Shown here one piece after another: positions 1 through 11,130 of a DNA stretch of 64,000 nucleotides. The stretch lies in NCBI GenBank assembly GCA_020055645.1, contig CM034546.1:11904001-11968000 (forward strand), written 5' to 3'. The notes beneath the pieces were generated by a model. That model ran no database searches. It was given only the letters and a program-made list of their open reading frames with translations, and had not been told where the DNA came from. The stretch comes from Tomocerus qinae (lineage: Eukaryota; Arthropoda; Collembola; Entomobryomorpha; Tomoceridae). The translations under genes and the position numbers were made by a program. Each line of letters starts with the position of its first letter. The stretch's first letter is position 1.

Positions 1-1313
1 TTTATTACTACCAGAACAACTACAGCTTCCGTTTAGTCGTATAAGGATATCTAAACCTAAAGCGTACTACCGCATTCGACGGTATTGTCGGGTTAATTTT
101 TAATAATCTCTTTTTGGACTAATAATTAAACATTCATTAAATATTCATTAAATTTTTCCCAGTTTAAGGTCTACAATTCTGCTTACTACAATATATTTTG
201 CGTTGAATTAATATTAAACATTAATAATTGTTGGTTTAAATGAAACACATTTTTATTGCATGTTCAACTTTGACTTTTTAGGAAGTGTGTAGACTGACGG
301 TTGGTTATATTTCTAGAACACGAACATAAAATTCTGGTTGTTATTAATTAATGTTATGTTATTTATTCAGACTCTTTTTATTTCAATGTCGCTCCATTAT
401 TAAAATAAACATATTCAATGAGCATCTTGTGTATAATTTATACGGGTTTTCCAGCAAAAAGTACCTTATGCACGAAAACTCACTTTGACGCTTACCTTGA
501 CTTTGCATAAAATGATTAGCACGTGTATATTATACTAGTGAACCCAGCTAAGGGGCAAATCTAGCACTCAAAAGAAATTCAGCAGGCCACCCATCACAGT
601 AATAAAAACATCCCATTAGGTTATTATGTTAATTTTGTAAATACAAATTATATTTTAATTAATATACTTTTATTTTCTACAGTGAGTGGCAAGGCTGTAT
701 TGAGGGGGGCATAGGGAACAGCCCCCCAAAAAAAGGGAAAATTTTTTCTCAAAATACCAAAATATTTCGCTTTAGGCTATTTTTGACTCATTTTAAACAA
801 AAGAAGCCAAAAATTTTCGCGCTTTGCGCGAATATGCCAAATGCACATAAGTGTATGACGTCATTGCCCCCTCCAAAATCGACTTCTAAGTACGGTGCTG
901 TACAGTGGTTGGAAAAATTAGCTGCAGCCCCAACTTCCTGATAACAAGGAATTTCCTACACCAAATTAATAACTGCAGGCAGTTCGTAGCATCAAATACA
1001 GGGAACAATGAAAAACTCTATTTTCGAAAAAACTCCCAAAAATTTACCAAAACGTTTCCCATTCAAAATCAAATAAATAAGATTCCCCGTGGGATTTTGG
1101 AAAACCGTACAAATCCCATGAGTACAAACCTACGAATAAATATTTTTATAGAATAAATCGTGGCTCTGGCTCCCAGTACTGTTGTTTCATTTTACAAAAA
1201 GATGGTCCAACTGGCCCAATGGAATCAACAGGGTAGTGAACAGTATACCCAGCTCCAAAGAACCTAGAATACAGAAGGAAAGGCAAATAATCATATTTTG
1301 TTGCTATTGGAAA

Positions 1314-1410
1314 GTGACGTCATCTGCAGTACTTTTTAAATGGGATTTGTTAGAAATCAATTTTTCGAAATGAGAATTTCCCATTTAAAATGTACTGCAG
1401 ATGACGTCAC
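1314..1410. repeat. 97-bp hairpin with 32-bp arms
   Basis: Left arm 1314-1345 and right arm 1379-1410 are reverse complements with one mismatch, around a 33-nt loop. Each arm starts GTGACGTCATCTGCAGTAC, so each outer end carries the palindrome TGACGTCA. It lies in the 1.4-kb stretch that is absent from the duplicate of this flank at 20.5-21.1 kb. Confidence 0.8.
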
Positions 1411-1939
1411 AAAAATATTTTTTAATTTTTGAGATTTTCTATGGGGATTTGCCGCGGCTTGCCCAGCTCTACTAAAAAATTGAATAAGTTTGTCGATATA
1501 GCAGAACCAATTTGAATTAGAAGTTTTGAAATTCTATTTAATAAAGCACATTACGATTATTACGAAATGTCCCTTTTCACTAATCATTCCCATTCCATCA
1601 CCACTCACCATTCAACCTTCTTATGTAAATTTCTATTATTATTTTGATGTTATCATAATAATATGAAACGATTCATTTCGGTGGTTTAGAGGAATTGGAC
1701 TGTTGGACTTGCGCATTTTGCTTTTAAGGAGCCTGCATATATTACGTGTGCATAGTTAATGGGAGGAGGAGGTATTCAAAAGTGTTGCAGTCAGCACTTG
1801 CGTTTCACATGGTGGGAGTGGGTTTTGCGTAACGTAATGTATGCAAGTTTCCTTGGTTCTCCCTACCACACGTACAGACATATATATATACATATATAGA
1901 CAGGTAAATTTATTGATTTATCAAGTCTGCGATTATATA

Positions 1940-2480
1940 TAGAGATAGACAGGCGTGCGTTTAGGTGACAATGCTAACAGAATAAATCTCTACAAAGGCT
2001 CAAAGACCTCTATTTAGAATACGACATGTAAAAGCCTGGGTCCTATGTGCAGTTGCTCCATCTGAACTTGGAAATCGTCGAAGATTTTATGACCATTAAA
2101 GCCAAAAATTAAATTTCGGCTTTCTACCTATTTAGAAACAGAAAAGATTCGACTGTTCAAATGCTTACATGAGCATGGTTGGCATTTATTTTATTTTTCA
2201 AGAAATTTTTTTTGAAAAATAAAATTAATGAAATAAAATGCAATCAAGTGAAATAAATGAAATAAAGTTAATAGAAATTAGTTTAAAAAAATTTCCATGT
2301 ATCATAATTTCAATTTTCAACAAAAGCGGAAGTGAAATATTTCTCGAAATAAAGTGATTTATTTCTCTATTTATTTCAAGTGAACTATTTCACTTGCAAG
2401 TACTGCACATAAAGTATAGATCCACTACGTAATTGACTGTGTACTGCTTTTTAAAGCAGTACAGGCATATTAACATAGAA
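1940..2480. repeat. Duplicated flank block, copy 1
   Basis: Closely matches 20640-21130, starting at GACAGG and running through an A/T-rich part with many AAATA and TTTCA words. The block at 420-540 matches 20520-20640, so copy 1 is the same duplicon split by about 1.4 kb of extra sequence. Each copy is followed on its right by an IR-like pseudogene. Confidence 0.75.
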
Positions 2481-2489
2481 TAAGTAGCA

Positions 2490-3170
2490 CTACCAATTTC
2501 TAGTTATGAAAAACAGGAGCATGTCCGTGCGTTTACCGAGGTTATTAAATCTACTTATGATTGTATTCCTCCAGTACAGCCTGATCTGTGTCATCACATC
2601 AAATTTATCTGATCTAATCCCACCTCTAATTGTTCTGACTTTACCCGGCAATAGTAGTATAGGATTTTGTGCCATTGAATCTAGAACAATTAAAGTAATA
2701 TTCATTTTGTTCATACAAAAGAAAATGAAAAAGGGTCAAGATCATTTGAATTTATAATTTCTCCAAGAGCAGCCATATCCGTGAAATAAGCAATCTGCTC
2801 ACAAGACTCAATTTGTTTCACTGAACGTGGCTCTACTAAATAAGTAATAACTATCCCTTTGCATCCGTTAGTCAATACGATGAACATCAGCAACAACGGA
2901 CCGATAACTAACTTGATCCAGAATATTTTATTAGCTTTTGCTGACTGAGAGTAACTGACCTCCAATGCATATGAAAAGCAGATCATAAGAAATGGAATAC
3001 CTTCATCTCCTTTGCAATATGCTACTCCGTGGACGAAAGCTATTACAGCAGCGAGAGTGACAAAAGTAAATTAAAAAGGTCAAATGTTTCGCCATAGAAT
3101 GAAAGACTCTCCTCCTCCAAGAGGACAAAAGAAATAAAATTGAAGGAATCATCCATGATGCCCATCTCAC
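2490..3170 (-). pseudogene. IR-like receptor fragment (pore and S2 region)
   Basis: The minus strand at 2714-2986 reads the pore-loop, M2/M3 and early S2 region of the array's receptors, including VLTNGCKGIVITYLVEPRSV, where intact paralogues have VLTNGYKGIVITDLVEPRPV. Upstream (2987-3165) the M1 and pre-M1 region is recognisable but broken. Downstream (2490-2710) S2 is shifted out of frame. The N-terminal domain and the M4 end are missing. It is close to the fragment at 9436-10085, with the same S2 lesions nearby, so the two probably come from duplication of an already damaged copy. Confidence 0.8.
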
Positions 3171-3249
3171 TTATGTTTACTCAATTTAGAACAAACCAAG
3201 CAAGAAGACTACCATAATTAAATACGGAGTTAATTCGTAAACAATTTAC

Positions 3250-3660
3250 GTTCCTTTTTGATAATGTCGCTAATTGACTAAGCAAGGTTCTAGTGCCACA
3301 TTATGTATTAAATTAAGCATTATTATTGATTAGTTAACCTCAATTCGTAAAGGAGTTTGTAAGTCTAGGAAATGAAAATGTATGACATACAAGGTTGAAA
3401 TTCGTTTAACCTTGCCAGTTCTATGACATTCGTGACTTTCAAAGAAATAGTACTATGTGTATAATTGAATATTTTATTATCTAATTCCCTAAGTAAAAAA
3501 ATATCAAAAGCAGAACATTTAGACATCCGAGTGAATTCTGAAAATCCGAAATATGCCGACTTGTCAAAAGACATTTTCACAAATATGAATTCTACCTTCG
3601 TCGCTATGTAAAACCAACTGCAGAAAGTTGACACTGTCACTTATACCTATTATTAAAATT
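3250..3660 (-). repeat. Receptor-array flank block with small ORF, copy 1
   Basis: Repeated at 10085-10480 and 24700-25060, with a diverged form near 44815-45060. On the minus strand it is open for 91 codons (3365-3640), with the shared text VKMSFDKSAYFGFSEF and LDNKIFNYT. The open frame persists in the 10-kb copy but is shifted in the 24.8-kb copy. No domain is recognised. It includes the short box described in the findings (3458-3500), which on the minus strand contains AATAAA. Confidence 0.6.
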
Positions 3661-3984
3661 GTAAAACTATGAAAGTGAATTTGTCTAAACGCATCTATGA
3701 GCTCGGCAATATGTACATACATGGTAGCTTCTATGGATCGGCAAAATAGATTTTTGTAAATTGCAAGGTAATGTAATAGTTTTGTATTGCTCGCAATTTT
3801 TAATAAATTCTAAACTTTTCAAAAAAATTTCAATAGATTTCAGTTTTTTAAAAACCATTTAATATAAAAATCGCGCGACGTTATTGCCACATTAATTGTT
3901 TATTATTTCCATGTTCAAGTGTTGTTTCAATATGTTCTCTAACAAACATTTAATTATCATATCATGTAATATTTATAGACATAG

Positions 3985-4315
3985 TCACAGTCACAGATTA
4001 AGTTATGCTGCAGCGGGTAATTGGATATTTGAATATGTGTCAGCCAAGTCGCGAGAGTAAAAAGGGACGCATTGTGATAAGCGTGGGGATAGTTAGAGTG
4101 GAAAGCAGAACGGAAAGGTGGTCAATTGGTCTTGGGCTTTGATGGTGTGCGTTTGGCTGACGGGATTAATACAACGGATGTGGCTCTGGACTTCGGATTA
4201 CGTTTCATTTGTGGCATCCAGCACACGGGCCTTTCAGGACGATTCGGTTCCCAGGTTCGGTCGACTTTGACAACGTGCAGGCTTAGCGTCTGAGGCGCAT
4301 CCCTAACCGAACCAT
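3985..4315. other. GC-richer insert of unknown origin
   Basis: About 330 bp of visibly higher GC content sits inside an AT-rich duplicon. The parallel place in the duplicon at 24.7-32.4 kb (around 27.05-27.69 kb) has unrelated sequence. No reading frame, tRNA or terminal repeat could be identified. Confidence 0.4.
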
Positions 4316-4477
4316 ATCTAAATACTTTTGAACCTTCCGATTGTTGTCAATGTAACAAAATGTAACTGAATTAGTTATTACCACATTTTGTTTTTAATAA
4401 TTATAATTAATAATTATTACTAACAATATAATAGTTTTCCTTTAGTAAATTTCTTAGCCATGTAGATAGGATCTTAA

Positions 4478-7021
4478 TTAGTTTCGTCCTCGGCTGATAA
4501 TTGATTGGTAGCACCGACGCATATATATGCGAAAGTTATGGAAAATATTATCTAAGAAAATATTTGTTTTTATTCTTCCAATTGTTGTTACTATTACAAA
4601 ATATAACTGGATTAGTTTTTCTTTCAAAGACACTCGGTTTTCCCACAGAAACGCTGAACTGAACACAATTGCAAGGATCAAAAATATATAAAAAATAGTT
4701 CCGATATTCGAATTGTGAAGTGTCAAAGCTCTGGCGGGAGGTCGGACCCAACAAGTTTTGCACTCTGTGAAATTCCATCTTTTGTAATGTTCTAGCCATA
4801 AATTATAAATTCCTGAATGACTTAAAGCAAACATCTTTCGTCTATAAAATTGATTGAGCATAGGAGATGCAATAGTAGAGAAGCCGGAATAAACTGAAGC
4901 GTATGAAAGTGAGTTTTCTGGCTTCCCACGATATAAGGGATGAATTGGCTGAACTCCTCCATTTCGAGGATTCCAATATGAATCATTGAATAAGCGATTT
5001 AGGGCAAGGCTCGAGAGAATTAATGCCGAATTATTGCATTTTGCTATCCACTGTTGGGGACTAATTGAGGTGGGAAACCCCTGAGGAAATCGAATCTTTT
5101 CACTAATTTTTAACATCATGTTGATAAAATGAGATGCATTCAATGAACTGCGGGCCATTAATCGAAATTGCAATAAATCATCTAGGATAGTATCATTGTA
5201 GCTTTGATATTCTTGCTCAATTTCAGTCTGATCTATGTCATCAATTTGGTAGCCTGTATCCCTTTTGTAATCATCAATTTCGAACCCTGATTTTTCTAAT
5301 TTTTCCATTTTTGCTTTACAGAAAGATGAATTATAGGATTTTGTGCCATTGGATTTCCAACAATCAAAGTAGATTGATTTTAGGAGATCTTCTTGAACAG
5401 GCAAAGTAACTAGAAAAGGGTCCAAATCATTTGAAGCTGTAAGCTCGCCAAAAGCTGTGATACTGGAGAGATTTGCAATCTGCTCAAGAGACTCAATTTG
5501 TTTCACTGGACGTGGCTCTACTAAATCAGTGATAACTATTCCTTTGTATCCGTTAGTCAATACAATGAGCATCAGCAACAACGGACCCATGACCAACTTG
5601 ATCCAGAGTGTTCTATTAGCTTTTGCTGGAAGAGAATAACTAACCTCCAATGCGTATGCAAAGCATATCATAAGAAATGGAATACCTTCATCTCTTTTGC
5701 AGTATGCCATTCCATGGACGAAAGCTATTACAGCAGAGAGAGTGGCAATAATTCCAAGCCAAGCGTAAAGTTGGAAAGGTCGAATGTATCCATAAAAGGA
5801 AAGACTCTCGTCTTCTAAAACGACACAGGAAATAAAATTAAAGGAATCCTCCATGGTGCCAATCACATTTAAATACGGGTTATACTTTATAGTGCGACTG
5901 CCATATGGTCTCGTGTCATTGAGAAAATTGAAATTGTTATAATATGTAGCAGCATATTCTATAGAAAAACATATGTCATCATGATAATAATGATCGTTGA
6001 CTGATATGGTGGAATTCATAGAATTTTCTAACACCGTAGAAACAATCGCAAGGTCGATTCGATTATATTTATTTAAATCATAAGTAGTTAAATATACGTT
6101 CAATAACGGTGGTCCGCAATATGGTTTAATCTCGTATGAATATTGGTCAAGCCACTCTCTAAAGTCTATAGCAACAAATTTCTGTATAAAGTTGTTTTCC
6201 GTCATGACATCTCTTAACACAATTTCACGCAGTGGTCGATTCATTGGACACTTGTTATGAACACATACCGACAGCATAACAAACGGTATTGTGTCTCTGT
6301 CCAAATATGCTGTATTATTAGGCGATATCAAATATATATCTTGTTGACTTTCATCTGATGATGACAAAACAAAACAGGCGATTTTCCAACAATTTGAGAA
6401 TTGGATTTTACCTGCGGGTACACTCGATTTTGACTTTGCAAGCGCAGAAATTTTTTTTTCAACAAAAATATACATAGAACTATGCTCTGCAAAATTGTAC
6501 ATTAACTCCAATTTCCCAATTTCACCTTTACGGCTGTTTATTGTTTTAAGGAATTCGTTTGTTTTCTCTTCATCAGATTTCGCAGTGATAATGTTCAGTA
6601 GTAGAACATCTAGGTGAAAGGTTGGATTGAAATTAAACGCAATATTCACCACACAAACTAAACGGCTTGCTATCAAACGTGGTAATGACAATCTGAATGT
6701 ACCGTTTTTACTAAAGTTCATCTTGCATTTTGAGCAGTATTTTTTCATATAGTAATTTGCATGTTCTTGGGGTAATACTGACATTGATTCTTTCAAATTG
6801 CAGACTTTTTTCTTATACGATTTTAGCTTTGTAAACGCGTATGGAATGTCGATTTGTTGTAATTCGTTAATCGACGGTTCATTTGGTTGTTTATTAAAAT
6901 AATTTGGCCCCAAAATTAAGTTAATGTAGCAGTCGTTTTCCATGTGGACAATATCTTTCAATTTCCACCCTAAAGACAATTCAAGCAGTGGAACAGTGAA
7001 CAATAAAATTGCAATTGACAT
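4478..7021 (-). CDS. Divergent ionotropic receptor-like protein, intact (IR-like 1)
   Basis: A single-exon frame of 847 codons. It has a signal-peptide-like start (MSIAILLFTVPLLELSLGW), a long cysteine-containing extracellular N-terminal part, and then iGluR/IR membrane order. The pre-M1 text VVLEDESLSFYGYIRPF is near residues 397-415, M1 about 420-440, a pore-loop-like stretch PFLMICFAYALEVSYS, M2/M3 ending VLTNGYKGIVITDLVEPR near 485-503, then S2, and M4 (FYIFLILAIVFSSAFLWE) near 773-793. The TDLVEPR element sits where iGluRs carry the SYTANLAAFLT gate, so gating residues are diverged. The family role is a cation channel in chemosensory neuron membranes; the ligand is unknown. The start is the MSI methionine shared by the paralogues. 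The closest relative here is 27857-30374. A lineage-specific iGluR-like family without sensory function cannot be excluded. Confidence 0.85.
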   Translation of the reverse strand: MSIAILLFTVPLLELSLGWKLKDIVHMENDCYINLILGPNYFNKQPNEPSINELQQIDIPYAFTKLKSYKKKVCNLKESMSVLPQEHANYYMKKYCSKCKMNFSKNGTFRLSLPRLIASRLVCVVNIAFNFNPTFHLDVLLLNIITAKSDEEKTNEFLKTINSRKGEIGKLELMYNFAEHSSMYIFVEKKISALAKSKSSVPAGKIQFSNCWKIACFVLSSSDESQQDIYLISPNNTAYLDRDTIPFVMLSVCVHNKCPMNRPLREIVLRDVMTENNFIQKFVAIDFREWLDQYSYEIKPYCGPPLLNVYLTTYDLNKYNRIDLAIVSTVLENSMNSTISVNDHYYHDDICFSIEYAATYYNNFNFLNDTRPYGSRTIKYNPYLNVIGTMEDSFNFISCVVLEDESLSFYGYIRPFQLYAWLGIIATLSAVIAFVHGMAYCKRDEGIPFLMICFAYALEVSYSLPAKANRTLWIKLVMGPLLLMLIVLTNGYKGIVITDLVEPRPVKQIESLEQIANLSSITAFGELTASNDLDPFLVTLPVQEDLLKSIYFDCWKSNGTKSYNSSFCKAKMEKLEKSGFEIDDYKRDTGYQIDDIDQTEIEQEYQSYNDTILDDLLQFRLMARSSLNASHFINMMLKISEKIRFPQGFPTSISPQQWIAKCNNSALILSSLALNRLFNDSYWNPRNGGVQPIHPLYRGKPENSLSYASVYSGFSTIASPMLNQFYRRKMFALSHSGIYNLWLEHYKRWNFTECKTCWVRPPARALTLHNSNIGTIFYIFLILAIVFSSAFLWENRVSLKEKLIQLYFVIVTTIGRIKTNIFLDNIFHNFRIYMRRCYQSIISRGRN

Positions 7022-7069
7022 TTTATGTACTGTTAAATAGAAGCAGTAATATTTCGATTAGTATTGATG

Positions 7070-7076
7070 ATTTATA
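7070..7076 (-). promoter_or_regulatory. TATA-like element of IR-like 1
   Basis: TATAAAT on the minus strand, about 50 nt upstream of the ATG. It lies in a block, followed by CATCAATA and then ATATTACTGCTT, that recurs at the same spacing before the receptors starting at 17538 and 30374. Conservation may simply reflect recent duplication. Confidence 0.4.
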
Positions 7077-7099
7077 ATCGTGAATGATAGATAATTTGG

Positions 7100-9430
7100 T
7101 CACCGTTCACTTGATTCATGATATCACAATTAGATGCACAGCTGGTGGATGTAATTCAAGAGACTAAACTGTACAAACGAGAAAGTAATGGTAAATGAAT
7201 TTTCCAACTTTTTAAATCAGTTTATCTAGTATAATGGCAAAGGTATTGATCTGCAATATGTTCTTACTGCCTCTCTTAAAATCCGATGAAATTAATATTA
7301 GGGAAGCTACAACCATTGCCGAAATTCAGCTCGGATAGCTACTTCTTAAAGTCTCGGTTTTGAAATAACACGAATACAGCAGTTGAAGTTCAATTCTCTC
7401 AGTTGAATTCAATTCATTGTTACGCACTTTGCGATGTGGTAAAAGCACAAGTGGAACACAAATATTAGTGTATGCAATGGGGGTAGGTTCAAGAATCCTT
7501 ATACAATTATTTATTTTCGCATAATATTATAATAACAATCTTAAATGTCAGTAAAGTGTAATTCCAAATACTAACTCGTCCTTTAATATAGTTGAGTAGA
7601 AACTAAAGGCTAAAATTGATTTTTAAATTTGTGTTTCCAAATATCTATGAAACCTGATGTTAGAAGTCGTGTTTGGCACATCTGAAAAGATTGTGACTTC
7701 CAAAGGGAAAGAAAGCCCAGTACCTATTTGTATAGAGAAACTGAATATTTTATTATCTAATCAACAAAGTAAGAAAATATGATAAGTAGAACATACAACC
7801 ACAGCCACCATCGTAGCTCGCCTGACGATATTATAGAACTCCACAGGTTTTTCGTCCGTACCAACGATAACTTTTGAACGCCAACAAAATAGTTGGCCAA
7901 ACTTGGAATAAAGAATGGCTAAGGAAGGTCCTAATTACGTTAATTAAGTTTCCATTACATTAGTAAATTAAAAATCGTATGATTGTCCAAGCTATTGAAA
8001 AGGTCTAATTTAGAGACCCACAAATGTTTTATTGTCATTTTTAATTTCCACTAACAGGATCTGTTGTAAGTGGAATGGTTTTTTGGGACCATAAAATTAT
8101 CTATAGATTAGGCAGAAAAATGTATGGTCAATTGGAACCCAAAATTATGTTAACCAATAATTTAGCAAATAGTACTTAATGCGTGTAATTTAAGAGCAAA
8201 AAATTCATGTTTGGAAAGCGCAAAGATTTATTTTGGTTTTACGACCATTTTAAGTATTTCATCCATTGTTAGTTTTTTAATAAAAGCGGCATTATTCGAA
8301 TTAATAGTAAAATTTTTCCATTTTTTGGGTAATGATTTACTAACTGTTGGACATTTTTCAACAATTAATAGGGATAGTTATAAGCCCACGGTTAACGTTT
8401 TTGCCAAGTTTGGTCAAATTCCGTCAACTGTGGGAGTTATCGTGGGTACGGATTTGGGGTTGTGCGTGCAATCCTTCGGACGGAATTTTGGGATTTTATA
8501 TAACTCGTTAGGCTAGCAAAAAGTTTTACCTTTCTTCCTTCTAATATAACATGTACATTGGAATTCCATCAGCTACACATGATATATTTGTGTCGTCTTA
8601 CAGCAAAGATATACTTACCTTAATTATTAAACCTAACATTAGTGTTAAGTAGTATCTTTAACTCCTAGTATATAATGCTAGGAAAAGGGTTGTATGGTCG
8701 TGCTTCAATCGAGGTTAGTGTTTGTGTGTGACAGTTCCTAGAAATTAGTCATTTTCTAAATGGAGAAAATCTAGTACCAGCATAGAGATATTGAATATTT
8801 TATTACCTAATCTACGAAGTAAGAAAAACGTCAAAAGTAAAACAGGCACAGCACAGTATCTCCTCCCCTATCTAAGTCACTATGTGCTAAATCCACACTG
8901 AAAATTATAGGTCAAACAGATTAACAGCAACACTTTAGTGCCCGGTGGAGAAGAAAATGAATCAATTATCATCGCTAACTTTTTTCGATTAAATATTAAT
9001 TGTTGAAATTTAAAAAAATGTGTACTTGTGGTAATTTTAGAAATGAGTACTACTTGATAAAAACAAATCTAACACAACCAACACATTATTGAAACGGATT
9101 GGTGATCATATACAGCAATCTACTATTCCATTCTCATATTAATTTTACTTATGTACTTTTCTATTTTTCGTTTTTGAATTATTTTGCTGTGTCTAAAAGG
9201 CAATCTAAGTTTGAAACAGTATATATATGTATAAAATATTATATTTAATCAACATTTTCTCATAAGCCTTTTTTCTCAAATGTTTTTATAATAGTACATA
9301 TTCGCTAGAATCGTCGGTAAAGAAAATTGGCCATAAGATATTCAAATTCACCTATAGGTATGTTAAAATCACCTCATAATACATTTAAATCACACCATTT
9401 TCAATTCTTATCTAAAAACTGTCACCTGTT
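7100..9430. repeat. Receptor upstream duplicon, copy 1
   Basis: Most of 7100-9100 matches 30450-32400 with scattered indels, so the duplication that made the receptors at 4.5 and 27.9 kb carried about 2 kb of upstream DNA. The open frame at 8211-8516 is interrupted by indels in the other copy and is not called a gene. The recurrent box occurs at about 7738-7790 and 8790-8830. Bases 9100-9430 are AT-rich with nothing recognised. Confidence 0.7.
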
Positions 9431-9435
9431 TTCGC

Positions 9436-10085
9436 TTAACCTTTCCATTTCCAAGTGTGGTACAATTGTGCATTAGGTAGCAAATTTCTGGTAATGAGAA
9501 GCGGTAGCAACTTATGATTGTATTCCTCCTGTATAGCCTCCTGTTCCATCAAATTTATCTGGTCTAATCCGACCTCTAAATGTTCTGACTTTACCCGGCA
9601 TAATGAGGTAGTATAGGATTTTGTGCCATTGAATTTAGAAAAATTGAAGTAATACTCACGTAGCATCTCTTTTTGTTCATACAAAGGAAAATGAAAAAGG
9701 GTCAATCTCATTTGAATTTATAATTACTCCAAGAGCAGCCATATTTGTGAGATGATAAGCAATCTGCTCAAAATGCTCAATTTGTTTCACTAGAGGTGGC
9801 TATAATAAATCAGTGATAACTAATCATTTGTGTCCGTGGGTCAATACAATAAGAACAAATAAAAACCGACCTATAACCAACTTGATCCATAATATTTTAT
9901 TAGCATTTGCTGATAGAGAATAACTGACCTCTAATATATATGGAAAGCAGATCATGAGAAATAAAATACCTTTGCAATATGCTACTTCGTGGACGAATGC
10001 CATTACAGCAGCGAGAGTGACAATGATTCAAAGCGAAGCGTAAAGTTGAAACGGTCGAATGTATCCATAAAAGGAAACATTTTGA
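9436..10085 (-). pseudogene. IR-like receptor fragment (M1 to S2)
   Basis: On the minus strand, 9436-9711 reads S2-type sequence (FNGTKSYTTSLCRVKSEHLE) homologous to NGTKSYNSSFCKAKMEKLE in the intact gene. Bases 9712-10085 carry the pore and M3 region with several frame breaks, ending at the pre-M1 segment. The N-terminal domain and M4 are absent. It is a duplicate of the fragment at 2490-3170, with additional independent damage. Confidence 0.8.
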
Positions 10086-10480
10086 TAATGTCGCTAATTG
10101 GCTAAGCAAGTTTCTAGTGCCACATTATTTATTAAATTAAGCATTATTATTGATTAGTTAACCTCAATTCGGAAAGGAGTTTGTAAGTCTAGGAAATGAA
10201 AATATATGACATATACAAGGTCGAAATTCGTTTAACCTTGCCAGTTCTATGACATTCGTGACTTTCAAAGAAATAGTACTATATGTATAATTGAATATTT
10301 TATTATCTAATCCCCTAAGTAAAAGAATATCAAAAGCAGAATATGTAGACATCCGAATGAATTCTGAAAATCCGAAATATGCCGACTTGTCAAAAGACAT
10401 TTTCACAAATATGAATTCTACCTCCGTCGCTATGCAAAACCAACTGGTGTAGAAAGTTGACACTATGACAATGATTTTTA
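10085..10480 (-). repeat. Receptor-array flank block with small ORF, copy 2
   Basis: Near copy of 3250-3660. The minus-strand frame 10164-10463 is open for 99 codons and shares VKMSFDKSAYFGFSEF with copy 1. About nine amino-acid changes separate the copies over roughly 80 codons, and a 2-nt indel near the end changes the C-terminus. This looks more like passive duplication than a conserved protein. Confidence 0.6.
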
Positions 10481-10689
10481 CACCTATGCTTCAAATGTAA
10501 ATCTATGAAACTGTCTTAACATTTGTCTAAACGCATCTATGAGCTTCGGTTATACGGTAGTATGCGGAAAAATATTATGGTCAATAAATATTGAGAAAAA
10601 TATACTTCTGTAGCTTTTATTGATCGTCAAAGTAGATTGTTGTAAATTGCAAGATAATGTTGTACATTACTGTGCAATGGTTTTGTATT

Positions 10690-11130
10690 GCTAAATTATA
10701 ATCTCATAGACTAACAGCATTTAAGCACCCGTAAAGGCGTGCTTTGCTATATTCTGTTGACTTTACTGAACTGCCAAAATCGTCCAACCAATTATAATAT
10801 TAAAGTACGCACAATAAGGAAACAGTTCAATGCTTTCCAACTTATGAATGACACTTTACTCTCTACTTATTACATAATTTACTTACTTTCAAAATTACAT
10901 GAAGAACATGTACTCATTTCATCTAGTATGTACCTAGGATCTTCTTGACTTAGTTTGGCACACACACCTGGTGCATATGCTCACATAATTTGTGAAAATA
11001 TAATTTCAAGCATAAGAACCTTTTGCTTTTAATCTTCCGATTGTTGTCAAAGTAATAAAATATACTTGGATTAGTTAATACCACACTTTGTTTTTTATAA
11101 TATTAATAATATAATTATTACTGTGGCTCA
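10690..11130. repeat. Duplicated block shared with 27070-27840
   Basis: Starts with ACTAACAGCATTTAAGCAC and ends in the AT-rich stretch after CTTCCGATTGTTGTCAAAG. The 27-kb copy is longer because of about 350 bp of extra sequence at 27310-27660. The last third also matches 4320-4440, immediately 3' of IR-like 1, so this is the downstream flank of a receptor that is now missing here. Bases 11130-11777 hold nothing recognised. Confidence 0.65.

Larger units (their letters stand above)
1..2485. other. Intergenic, no gene seen
   Basis: No coding region is supported. The short open frames at 905-1373 have no recognisable domain. A block at 420-540 is repeated at 20520-20640. Bases 660-870 include a C-run/G-run segment ending in a form seen again near 34470-34560 (GCG-CCCCCT then TACG), which suggests an old repeat end. 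An AT microsatellite lies near 1880-1905. Confidence 0.6.

Noticed and set aside
905-1373. Two overlapping short open frames
   Set aside because: Low-information composition, no domain, and they lie in a stretch absent from the duplicate flank.
4548-4799. 83-codon frame inside IR-like 1 (also at 15105, 27954)
   Set aside because: Out-of-frame shadow of the conserved M4 region; its recurrence follows from duplication of the real gene.
8211-8516. 101-codon open frame upstream of IR-like 1
   Set aside because: The duplicate at about 31450-31760 has several indels that break it, and no domain is visible.
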